A stretch of 64,000 bases of DNA from a virus, in the IMG/VR virus record IMGVR_UViG_3300035703_000020, positions 62,001 to 126,000 of that record. The stretch is one strand, 5' to 3'. A program made the position numbers and the translations under genes. How positions within the stretch are numbered: position 1 is the stretch's first letter; each line of letters opens with the position of its first letter. Of this stretch, positions 49,037 through 55,904 are shown piece after piece. The notes under the pieces are model-generated. The model saw only the letters and a program-made list of their open reading frames with translations. It had not been told where the DNA came from and searched no databases.

Positions 49037-50764
49037 ATGTCGACGCAGATACAGTTCCTCCGCACCGACCAGTCGCAGCTGCGGCCGGATCCCAACGTCC
49101 TCGCCAACGGGATGCCGCTGCTCAACTTCAACGAGCAGGAGCCCGGGCTGTTCTTCAAGGCGAGGGACGGCTCGCTGTTCAAGGTGGGCCCCACGGCCGT
49201 GGGTGGCCTGGCCCCCAATTCCGGCGCAAACGGCTACGCCGGCAACACGGTCGGCGAGATGTGGCTCGACACGAGCGGCGCCGTCGCTGAGCTCAAGGTG
49301 TACGACGGCGCCGACTGGGTGATCCCGGGCGCCGGGGACACTCGCGTGTCCAGCGTCGGGCTCTCGATGCCACCGTCGATCTTCGACGTCGAGGGGACCC
49401 CGATCACGACCGCGGGCACCTTCGACGTCAACCTGCAGCCCCAGGCGCGCAATCGCTTCCTGGGCGGCCCGACCGAGGGCTCGGCCCAGATCCCCACCTT
49501 CCGCGCGCTCGCCGGCGACGACATCCCCGGCCTCGACGCGACCAAGGTCGTCTCCGGCCTGTTCAACCAGGCCCGTATCCCCAGCCTCGACGCAACGAAG
49601 ATCACGAGCGGGGTGTTCAACAGCGCCCGGATCCCGGGCATCGACGCGACCAAGATAATCTCCGGCGTCCTCCCGTACTCCTTCGGCGGCACCGGCGTCG
49701 GCGCCTACCCCGGCCCCGGCGAGCTGCTCATCGGCGGCATGTCGACGGGCTGGAACAAGACGACCCTGACCGCCGGCCCGGCGATCGGCATCACCAACGG
49801 GGCGGGGAACATCACCCTGCGCGTGTCCCCTCCCGGGGCGGGCGGCGAGGTGATGTTCAACAACCAGGGGTCGCTTGGGGCCGACTCGAGCTTCTCGTAC
49901 GACGGCGTCTCCAACACTCTGCAGCTCGACGGCCAGCTCTGGCTCCGCTCTGGCACCGGGCTCCGGCTGCGCGAGAGCGGCGGCACGCCGACCCCGGCCC
50001 TGTTCGAGTCGGGCAACGGCAACGCCATCACCCTCCGCGCCCCCACGTCGGGCATCGCCGCCCCCTACACGCTGGTCCTCCCGCCGAGCATCCCGGGGAC
50101 CTCGGCCGAGAACATCCTCAAGGTCAGCGGGTCCGGGACCCTCAGCTTCACGGACTCCGTGACGCTCAACAACCTGGACGTCAGGGACACCCTGGCGGTG
50201 CAGAACTCCTCCACCGGGTTCGAGACGCGCGTGCGCGCCGGGTCCGGCCTGGCCTCCAACCTCGACCTTACGCTCCCGACGTCGTACGGCGCGTCTGGCG
50301 GCTACCTGAAGACGGACCCATCCGGCGTCCTGTCGGTCTCCGAGAACGTCTCCGCGCCCATCGTCGAGCCAGGCCAGCTGCGCATGATCTCGTCGAGCCC
50401 GAGCCGCACGTTCATCTCCGACGTGGCGTCGCTGGCCGTCAGCTCCAACGGGACCTACAACCTGATCGAGATAACTGCAAACGGCTCGCCGGCGTCGGTG
50501 AGCTTCACCGTGTTCGTCCACGACGAGAGCGCCGCGATCGGCACCGGCACGCTGACGGTCTCGTACAACGCGCACTACAACGGGTCCGCGGCGGTCCTCA
50601 GCGCGGCCGGCAACAAGGTCGACAGCTGGACCGGCACCGAGCCCACGTTCGCCGCGACCTATTCCGGTGGCGTCCTCATGGTGCAGACGACGACCGCGAG
50701 CGGCAGCAACCAGCTGCGCTTCATGGTCGACTACACCTACGTCATCAACGTCAGCCCGACCTAG
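49037..50764 (+). CDS. Large tail-fibre protein with I-D-A-T-K-I triple repeat
   Basis: 575 residues. N-box at the start (I-Q-F-L-R-T ... L-R-P-D-P ... E-Q-E-P-G-L-F-F). About residues 165-215 hold three copies of L/I-D-A-T-K-[IV]-x-S-G, the first two followed by L/F-N-x-A-R-I-P. Two modules of the L-R-A-P / L-P-P-S-I-P type follow. The last ~130 residues are a beta-jellyroll-like tip (G-T-Y-N-L-I-E-I-T-A-N-G). It ends the cluster, and its stop overlaps the stop of the convergent gene (CTAG). Confidence 0.72.
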   Translation: MSTQIQFLRTDQSQLRPDPNVLANGMPLLNFNEQEPGLFFKARDGSLFKVGPTAVGGLAPNSGANGYAGNTVGEMWLDTSGAVAELKVYDGADWVIPGAGDTRVSSVGLSMPPSIFDVEGTPITTAGTFDVNLQPQARNRFLGGPTEGSAQIPTFRALAGDDIPGLDATKVVSGLFNQARIPSLDATKITSGVFNSARIPGIDATKIISGVLPYSFGGTGVGAYPGPGELLIGGMSTGWNKTTLTAGPAIGITNGAGNITLRVSPPGAGGEVMFNNQGSLGADSSFSYDGVSNTLQLDGQLWLRSGTGLRLRESGGTPTPALFESGNGNAITLRAPTSGIAAPYTLVLPPSIPGTSAENILKVSGSGTLSFTDSVTLNNLDVRDTLAVQNSSTGFETRVRAGSGLASNLDLTLPTSYGASGGYLKTDPSGVLSVSENVSAPIVEPGQLRMISSSPSRTFISDVASLAVSSNGTYNLIEITANGSPASVSFTVFVHDESAAIGTGTLTVSYNAHYNGSAAVLSAAGNKVDSWTGTEPTFAATYSGGVLMVQTTTASGSNQLRFMVDYTYVINVSPT

Positions 50765-51510
50765 AAGTCCAGGTCGACCTCCTCCTCGCTCGTCTTCTCG
50801 AACGAGCCCAACACCCCGACGGGCGTCTCGTATCCCGAGGCGCCCTTCGATCTATTCGCCGCCGCGCAGACGGCGATCAGCCTGGCGTTGTCCTCGTGGA
50901 ACATCGGCCAGGCGTCGTTGTACTTGGGCTCCTTGAAGCGCTTGAGGTTCGGCGGCCCGACCAGCGCGAGGTCGCAGTACGTCAGCCCTAGCGACTCGAC
51001 CCACTCGTCGGCCAGCTGCACGAACGGCTTCCCGAGGTGGTCGATGTCGACGCGCATTCCAGGCCTCAGCTGCTTCCCGGTCACGTAGCACTCGACCGGG
51101 TACTGCAGAGTCTTGCGGTAGGAGCGGAGCTGGCAGTCGACGAGCTGGCGCATGGCCGCGCGGACGGCCGTGACGTGCTTACGCTCCGTGTTCGGGGCCC
51201 TCTTGGTGACGCGGGGCGGGTACAGCTGGTCGACGAGCTGATTCTTCGGGATCGGGTACTCCTTCCCGTCCTTGCGCTTCATCACGGCCATCTTGACCTT
51301 GCGCGGGCCGCAGGGCCACATCTTCACCCTCAGCTCCACGTCCGGCTCGTTCGCGACGGTCGAGAACCTGTCGGCCAGCCGCGCGGCGGTGATGATGAAG
51401 TTCCGGGGCTCGCCGATGAGCTTCGACCCGGCGCGGTGGGCCTCGATGATCCGAGACAGCTTGTCCGAGAACTCGCCCTTGTTGAGGCCGAAGGTCTCCT
51501 TTCCGATCAT
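50761..51510 (-). CDS. HNH / DUF3223-like protein, only minus-strand gene
   Basis: 249 residues, start ATG at 51510 with AAAGGA just upstream. The region C-Y-V-T-G-K-Q-L-R-P-G-M-R-V-D-I-D-H-L-G-K-P-F-V-Q-L is an HNH-like or DUF3223-like metal-finger pattern, and A-R-L-I-A-V-C-A-A-A-N-R-S-K-G-A is its second helix with the N-x-x-K-G end. It ends E-E-E-V-D-L-D-F, an acidic tail with terminal Phe. It faces the + strand fibre genes, with overlapping stops, and is divergent from the next block. A DNA-binding early protein is likely. Confidence 0.6.
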   Translation of the reverse strand: MIGKETFGLNKGEFSDKLSRIIEAHRAGSKLIGEPRNFIITAARLADRFSTVANEPDVELRVKMWPCGPRKVKMAVMKRKDGKEYPIPKNQLVDQLYPPRVTKRAPNTERKHVTAVRAAMRQLVDCQLRSYRKTLQYPVECYVTGKQLRPGMRVDIDHLGKPFVQLADEWVESLGLTYCDLALVGPPNLKRFKEPKYNDAWPMFHEDNARLIAVCAAANRSKGASGYETPVGVLGSFEKTSEEEVDLDF

Positions 51511-51515
51511 GGTCC

Positions 51516-51543
51516 TTTACCGCGGCCGGCCGCGGCGCATAAT
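51516..51543 (+). promoter_or_regulatory. Candidate sigma70-like promoter
   Basis: TTTACC (51516-51521), 16-base spacer, CATAAT (51538-51543). Four of six and five of six bases match the consensus. It would start transcripts about 25 bases before GTG 51575. It lies in the only divergent gene gap of the window. Confidence 0.5.
51520..51535. promoter_or_regulatory. 16-bp perfect palindrome in the promoter spacer
   Basis: CCGCGGCCGGCCGCGG is its own reverse complement and sits between the -35 and -10 of the candidate promoter. It is a good operator candidate for a dimeric repressor, though GC-rich palindromes do occur by chance. Confidence 0.45.
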
Positions 51544-51574
51544 GTGGGCGTATAACGCAGGAAGCGATGGGTCC

Positions 51575-52138
51575 GTGAGCCACTTCTCCCCCGTCCCGCC
51601 GGGAGAGAGGAAGTACGCCCCGAACTACAGGAAGGAGCTGCAGCCGCTCGAGGCCCAGCTTGTCAGGGTCAGCGGCCGGGTCAAAGAGTTCAGGGACCAC
51701 CCCGAGCGCTCGGACCTCCGATCGCTGCTCCTGGTGAACCTGATCATAACCCCCGTCCCGAGGGGCAGATCGATCAAGCTCTCGCACCTGTGGGTGCTCG
51801 AGAAGCACGTCAGACGCACCGGGATCGAGCCCAAGCAGGGCCGCAGGGTGACATTCGTCGGGTCGGTCTACGCGTACTTCAGACTCGGCGGGAAATCAAA
51901 GCAGCGCGGGCTTCTGGGCTCGCACGACTTCTCAATCCTCCCGATGCACAGGGACCAGATCGAGACGTTCAAACCAGGCATAAAACAACGCTATGAAATT
52001 GAAGACGAAAGAGCCCTCGACGGCGGAGATGGCGGAGGCGAAGGCCGAGGCGACCGCGTGGGCGAAGCAGCGGCTGTCGGACCCGCGGACGGTCATCGTC
52101 GACGTCGAGACGACCGGCATCCTATCCCGAGACCCTGA
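51575..52138 (+). CDS. Uncharacterised protein of the divergent early block
   Basis: 187 residues from GTG 51575, which has AGGAAG about 10 bases upstream and follows the predicted promoter; ATG 51542 lies within the -10 and is less likely. Visible segments: P-N-Y-R-K-E-L-Q-P-L-E-A-Q-L, L-L-L-V-N-L-I-I-T-P-V-P and G-S-V-Y-A-Y-F-R-L-G-G-K (beta, OB-like). The last ~48 residues, basic and Gly-rich, overlap the exonuclease gene by 146 bases and may not be conserved. No family named. Confidence 0.5.
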   Translation: MSHFSPVPPGERKYAPNYRKELQPLEAQLVRVSGRVKEFRDHPERSDLRSLLLVNLIITPVPRGRSIKLSHLWVLEKHVRRTGIEPKQGRRVTFVGSVYAYFRLGGKSKQRGLLGSHDFSILPMHRDQIETFKPGIKQRYEIEDERALDGGDGGGEGRGDRVGEAAAVGPADGHRRRRDDRHPIPRP

Positions 52139-52622
52139 TACCGAGATCTGCCAGCTCTCGATGATCAACACGGCCGGGCGCCCGCTGCTCTCGATGCTGA
52201 TCCAGCCCAACCGGCCGATCCCGCTCGAGGCGACCAGGATCCATGGGATCGAGCAGCGCGACGTCGCCCACTGCCCGCCCTTCCAGGTGGTCGGCGACCT
52301 CGTCGCCGGGCTGATGCAGGGGCGCCACGTGGTGGCGTACAACGCCGCCTTCGACGTGCACCTGATCACCCACATGCTCGCGAAGTACGGCATCGAGGTC
52401 CCGGACTTCGACACGTCGTGCTGCATGGAGGAGTACGCCCGCTGGTGCGGCCAATGGGACTCCCGCAAGGACGACTGGAAGTGGCAGAAGCTGCCAAAGT
52501 TGGCCTACGGCAATGCACACGACTCGCTCACGGACTGTATGTCGACCCTGCTGCTGATGCGGAAGATGGTCGGGGACTTCTCTGACGAGCCGTCGGCCGA
52601 CGATCTCGACCTGGACTTTTGA
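51993..52622 (+). CDS. DnaQ-like 3'-5' exonuclease (DEDDh)
   Basis: 209 residues. Exo I: V-I-V-D37-V-E39-T-T-G. Exo II: N-A-A-F-D121. Exo III: H176-D-S-L-T-D181. All four acidic residues and the DEDDh histidine are present, so 3'-5' exonuclease or RNase activity is expected, as in proofreading subunits. It ends D-D-L-D-L-D-F, like the minus-strand gene. ATG 52029 is an alternative start that would shorten the overlap with the upstream gene. Confidence 0.85.
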   Translation: MKLKTKEPSTAEMAEAKAEATAWAKQRLSDPRTVIVDVETTGILSRDPDTEICQLSMINTAGRPLLSMLIQPNRPIPLEATRIHGIEQRDVAHCPPFQVVGDLVAGLMQGRHVVAYNAAFDVHLITHMLAKYGIEVPDFDTSCCMEEYARWCGQWDSRKDDWKWQKLPKLAYGNAHDSLTDCMSTLLLMRKMVGDFSDEPSADDLDLDF

Positions 52623-52631
52623 GGTGCACCA

Positions 52632-52799
52632 ATGCTGAGACTCCTGGAACTGCTCATCCGTGGCCACATCCACGACTGGGAGACCATTGACCAGCGCAGA
52701 TTCAACTGGTCCAACGACTTCGGGGAGCAGGGGACCTGCACCCGCTTCTACCTCCGCTGTAAGAAATGCGGCTGGATCCGCAAGATCGACTGCAGATGA
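52632..52799 (+). CDS. 55-residue cysteine protein
   Basis: A gene of 55 codons plus stop. It reads H-I-H-D-W-E-T, then F-G-E-Q-G-T-C-T-R-F-Y-L-R-C-K-K-C-G-W-I-R-K-I-D-C. The C-x-x-C pair and outer cysteines suggest a small zinc ribbon. The stop overlaps the next ATG (ATGA). Such small ribbons are common in phage early regions. Confidence 0.65.
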   Translation: MLRLLELLIRGHIHDWETIDQRRFNWSNDFGEQGTCTRFYLRCKKCGWIRKIDCR

Positions 52800-53020
52800 G
52801 GCACTTCGCGAGCTGGTACTACACCGCCCGCGCGGGCACTATACTATACGGCTGGGCGTGCCTCAGGCTGGCCGTCCGCTACTGGAGGTTCCTCGTGTTC
52901 GGCTCGGACAAGTACGGGCCCCGCGAGGTGGAGGGCGCCAGGATACAGTTCTTCGAGTCGCTCGACCCCAAGTCGATCTCCGACGACTTCATACGCAACA
53001 ACCACCTGAGACTGCAATGA
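52796..53020 (+). CDS. 74-residue membrane-associated protein
   Basis: 74 residues from ATG 52796 (ATGA overlap on both sides). Residues ~5-35 (A-S-W-Y-Y-T-A-R-A-G-T-I-L-Y-G-W-A-C-L-R-L-A-V-R-Y-W-R-F) are aromatic and hydrophobic, perhaps a membrane-lying segment. It is the immediate upstream partner of the halogenase. No family recognised. Confidence 0.55.
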   Translation: MRHFASWYYTARAGTILYGWACLRLAVRYWRFLVFGSDKYGPREVEGARIQFFESLDPKSISDDFIRNNHLRLQ

Positions 53021-54567
53021 CGTCCAAGCTCAACAGGATAGCGATAGTCGGCGGCGGGTCCGCTGGCTGGATGTCCGCGGCGACGATGGTCAGGGCGCTG
53101 CCGGACGCCGAGGTCGTCATCATCGAGAGCCCGGACCACCCGGTCGTCGGGGTCGGCGAGAGCACGCTGGGATCGATTAGGGACTGGACGAATTGGCTCG
53201 GGCTGGACGAGGACGAGCTCATCCGCGGCACCGACGCGTCGATCAAGCTCAGCATCCGGTTCACCAACTTCGAGACCGAGAGCTCCGGGTCGTTCCATTA
53301 CCCGTTCGGGCAGGTCGTCCTCCCCGAGAACCACGACAATGGCACGTCCGACTGGTACCTCCGCAAGGCCATGGACCCGTCGCTGCCGGTCCAGGACTAC
53401 GCCAGGACCTACTTCCCGAACATGGCGCTCGTGGAGGCCAACCGGGTCTCCCGCGACGCGCGTGCACTCGACGGGTTCCTCTACAGGAGGGACACCGCCT
53501 TCCACTTCGACGCGATCAAGTTCGGCCAGTGGCTCAAGACCGGCTACTGCCTGCCGCGCGGGGTCGAGCTCATCCAGGACTCCGTCGAGCACGTCAGCAC
53601 CTCTGACGGCGCGGTGACGTCCCTCCGCCTGAGCCGCGGCGGCGAGGTCTCGGCCGACCTGTACATCGACTGCACGGGGTGGAAAGGGCTGCTCATAGGC
53701 GAGGCACTCGGCGTCGGCATGCGGCCGTTGAGGGACCTGCCCAACAACAGGGCCATCGCCACGCGCGTGCCCTACGTCGACAAGCGCTCGCAGCTGGTGC
53801 CGTACACGGACTGCACCGGGCTCAAGAACGGGTGGGTGTGGAACATCCCGCTGTGGTCGCGCATGGGCATCGGCTACGTGTACAGCGACGCGCACACGTC
53901 CCACGACGGCGCGCTCTCGGAGCTCGAGGGCTACCTGGCCGGGCTCGGCGTCAGGGATTTCGACAGCCTGGAGTTCCGGCCGATCGAGATCGGCACGGGG
54001 CTGCGGCACGAGATCTGGAGCTCCAACGTGGTCGCCATAGGCCTGTCGGCGGGGTTCATCGAGCCCCTCGAGAGCAACGGGCTCTTCACCGTGCACCAGT
54101 TCCTGCTCAAGCTGGCGACGCTCGTCCAGCGCGGGGACGTCAACCAGTGGGACCGCGACTGCTTCAACTGGGCGGCGAGGCGCCAGTTCGAGTCGTTCGA
54201 GGAGTTCGTCGCGCTCCACTACGCCCTCAGCCGCCGGGACGACTCGGAGTACTGGCGCGACGTGACCGAGATGAGCCGCGCGTCCAACCTGGCGGCGAGC
54301 GTCGGCGACTACATGTTCTACGCCGACCAGCGGCTGGTCTCCAAGCGCTTCGACCCCGTGGCCGGCATGCAGTGCATCGCGACCGGGATGAACCGCTTCC
54401 CCCTCAGCGAGATCGAGCTGCTGCCCATCTTCGAGATGCACGGCGTGGATCCACGCCACAACGCCGCCGCCTACGATAGGGCGGCGGCTGTGCAGAGGGC
54501 TCGGTGGGACTCCGCCGCCGCATCCCTCCCCACGCTGCACGAATTCCTGGAGAGAATCCACAGATGA
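53017..54567 (+). CDS. Flavin-dependent (tryptophan-type) halogenase
   Basis: 516 residues from ATG 53017 (ATGA overlap). All diagnostic motifs are present: FAD fold G-G-G-S-A-G (12-17), conserved Lys77 in A-S-I-K-L-S-I-R-F, the halogenase W273-V-W-N-I-P278 signature, and F-I-E-P-L-E352-S-N-G (probable catalytic Glu). The family uses FADH2, O2 and chloride or bromide to halogenate aromatic rings, the lysine passing on HOX. Length fits PrnA/RebH. No flavin reductase gene is near, so a host reductase would be needed. The natural substrate is not predictable. Phage halogenases are known only from a few cyanophage-like genomes. Confidence 0.9.
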   Translation: MTSKLNRIAIVGGGSAGWMSAATMVRALPDAEVVIIESPDHPVVGVGESTLGSIRDWTNWLGLDEDELIRGTDASIKLSIRFTNFETESSGSFHYPFGQVVLPENHDNGTSDWYLRKAMDPSLPVQDYARTYFPNMALVEANRVSRDARALDGFLYRRDTAFHFDAIKFGQWLKTGYCLPRGVELIQDSVEHVSTSDGAVTSLRLSRGGEVSADLYIDCTGWKGLLIGEALGVGMRPLRDLPNNRAIATRVPYVDKRSQLVPYTDCTGLKNGWVWNIPLWSRMGIGYVYSDAHTSHDGALSELEGYLAGLGVRDFDSLEFRPIEIGTGLRHEIWSSNVVAIGLSAGFIEPLESNGLFTVHQFLLKLATLVQRGDVNQWDRDCFNWAARRQFESFEEFVALHYALSRRDDSEYWRDVTEMSRASNLAASVGDYMFYADQRLVSKRFDPVAGMQCIATGMNRFPLSEIELLPIFEMHGVDPRHNAAAYDRAAAVQRARWDSAAASLPTLHEFLERIHR

Positions 54568-54770
54568 GCTACGCCGACCGTAGAGACAGGGCGATCGGGA
54601 TCCTGATGGAGGCCATCCGCGCCATCCCGCAGGACGCGATCGTCTCGGCCGTGCTGCACGGCTGCAACAGCGAACTTCACGAGGTGGCCGAGGAGACGTA
54701 TGAGTGGCTCGCCACGCTGCGACGCTTCCCTGTGTACCCCAAAAGAGAGGGCGGCAATGGGGATGTTTGA
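54564..54770 (+). CDS. 68-residue protein after the halogenase
   Basis: 68 residues from ATG 54564 (ATGA overlap). Helical: A-I-G-I-L-M-E-A-I-R-A-I-P, then H-E-V-A-E-E-T-Y-E-W-L-A-T-L. The end overlaps the next start. No family; it may be a partner of the halogenase or simply co-transcribed. Confidence 0.55.
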   Translation: MSYADRRDRAIGILMEAIRAIPQDAIVSAVLHGCNSELHEVAEETYEWLATLRRFPVYPKREGGNGDV

Positions 54771-55158
54771 CTGGGTGCGTTGCGGGTGTCTTCACACACA
54801 CGACCCGCGTGTGGACACACACACGACGTACCAGACCAAGGACCTCGACTGCTGCCTCGACGACTACTGGGTCGACCCGGCCGGGCAGATCTGGCGGGTC
54901 GACTACTCTGGCACGCACGACTACGTTGAGGAGCCGCCAGAGGAGGTGGAAAAAGCCAGGCTGGAGAAGCGCTGGCTACCGCCATTCACCCCAGTGCCGA
55001 ACGGCAACCGAGGGAGGGTGAGGCCGCTCGACCTCACGCGCACCATCCGCCTCCACCCAGCACAGTGGAAGCACCACAAGCCCGACCACAGCGACTGGCC
55101 GGAGTACGAGCTAACGTTCAGAGACGGAAAAGTCATCCTCATCCAATGCTTAAAGTAA
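54757..55158 (+). CDS. Conserved phage protein (M-G-M-F-D-W type)
   Basis: 133 residues from ATG 54757 with GAGAGGG before it. The M-G-M-F-D-W-V-R-C start, the Y-Q-T-K-D-L-D-C-C-L-D-D-Y segment and the W-R-V-D-Y-S motif are a widespread phage family of unknown function that I recognise from many siphovirus and myovirus genomes. CA-repeats at 54795-54835 encode T-H-T-H/T-H-T-T and can form a CACACG/CGTGTG stem. It overlaps the ThyX start by 13 bases. Confidence 0.6.
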   Translation: MGMFDWVRCGCLHTHDPRVDTHTTYQTKDLDCCLDDYWVDPAGQIWRVDYSGTHDYVEEPPEEVEKARLEKRWLPPFTPVPNGNRGRVRPLDLTRTIRLHPAQWKHHKPDHSDWPEYELTFRDGKVILIQCLK

Positions 55159-55880
55159 CCGAAGACGCAATCACCAATGACGCCCACTGGGTCATCTCAG
55201 GATCGTCCAAAGCCCGACTGGTCAACGCGACTCCACACCTTGATGAGACTGTGGGCTACGTGGCACGTGTATCGAGCAAGGCTCAGGAGAATCCATCCGT
55301 CGAGCGGCTGCTCGGGTACTGCGCCAAGCACGGGCACTGGAGCGTCTTCGAGCAGGGGTCGATCACGGTAGAGGTCGTCACGCCGCTAGCTATCGCGATC
55401 CAGGCTCTGCGGCACCGGAGCTTCTGCTTCCAGCAGTTCAGCGGCCGGTACCAGGACCACTCCGAGATGGCGGGCATGACGCTCGGCCTGCCGGCGCTGT
55501 CCGGCATGTTCTACATGCCCGAGGTGGCGCGCCTGCAGGACCCCAAGAACAGGCAGAACAGCGTCGCGACCGACGACGAGGGGCTCACGGCTGAGATGCG
55601 CGCCGACATGACGATGGCCTACGAGGTCGCGATCGCCTGCTACGCGTCGCTCATCGAGAAGGGCATCGCGAAGGAGATCGCCAGGTTCGTGCTCCCGGAG
55701 GGCGTGTACACGCGGCTCTACGTCACCGGCAGCCCGCGCTCGTTCATCCACTACTGCGGCGTCCGCGACGACGAGGGCGTGGCGCAGCTCGAGCACGTCG
55801 AGCTGGCGCGCGCGGTCCGAGCGGTGTTCTCGCAGGCGTGCCCGGTCATCGCCAGATCTATCTGGGGAGGGGCCGTCTAA
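55146..55880 (+). CDS. thyX: Flavin-dependent thymidylate synthase ThyX
   Basis: 244 residues. R89-H-R91 + 7 + S99 (R-H-R-S-F-C-F-Q-Q-F-S-G-R-Y) is the ThyX signature. The enzyme makes dTMP from dUMP with methylene-THF, FAD and NADPH. Other conserved parts (Q-E-N-P-S-V-E-R-L, H-W-S-V-F-E-Q, L-P-E-G-V-Y-T and S-F-I-H-Y) are present, so it looks intact. It supplies thymidine for phage DNA synthesis, and needs reduced flavin, like the halogenase upstream. Confidence 0.93.
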   Translation: MLKVTEDAITNDAHWVISGSSKARLVNATPHLDETVGYVARVSSKAQENPSVERLLGYCAKHGHWSVFEQGSITVEVVTPLAIAIQALRHRSFCFQQFSGRYQDHSEMAGMTLGLPALSGMFYMPEVARLQDPKNRQNSVATDDEGLTAEMRADMTMAYEVAIACYASLIEKGIAKEIARFVLPEGVYTRLYVTGSPRSFIHYCGVRDDEGVAQLEHVELARAVRAVFSQACPVIARSIWGGAV

Positions 55881-55904
55881 GATAGGTTGGTATAGGCAAA
55901 CACA

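Noticed and set aside
53017-54567. Geranylgeranyl reductase or another FAD monooxygenase instead of a halogenase
   Set aside because: The W-x-W-x-I-P signature and the conserved Lys77 are specific to halogenases; monooxygenases lack them.
54790-54840. CA/GT repeats with a CACACG-CGTGTG stem, looking like a regulatory hairpin
   Set aside because: It lies inside a conserved phage protein and encodes its T-H-T-H segment, so coding constraint explains it.
52879-54918. Minus-strand open frame of 679 codons
   Set aside because: It lies across the halogenase, which has complete family motifs; the antisense frame has none.
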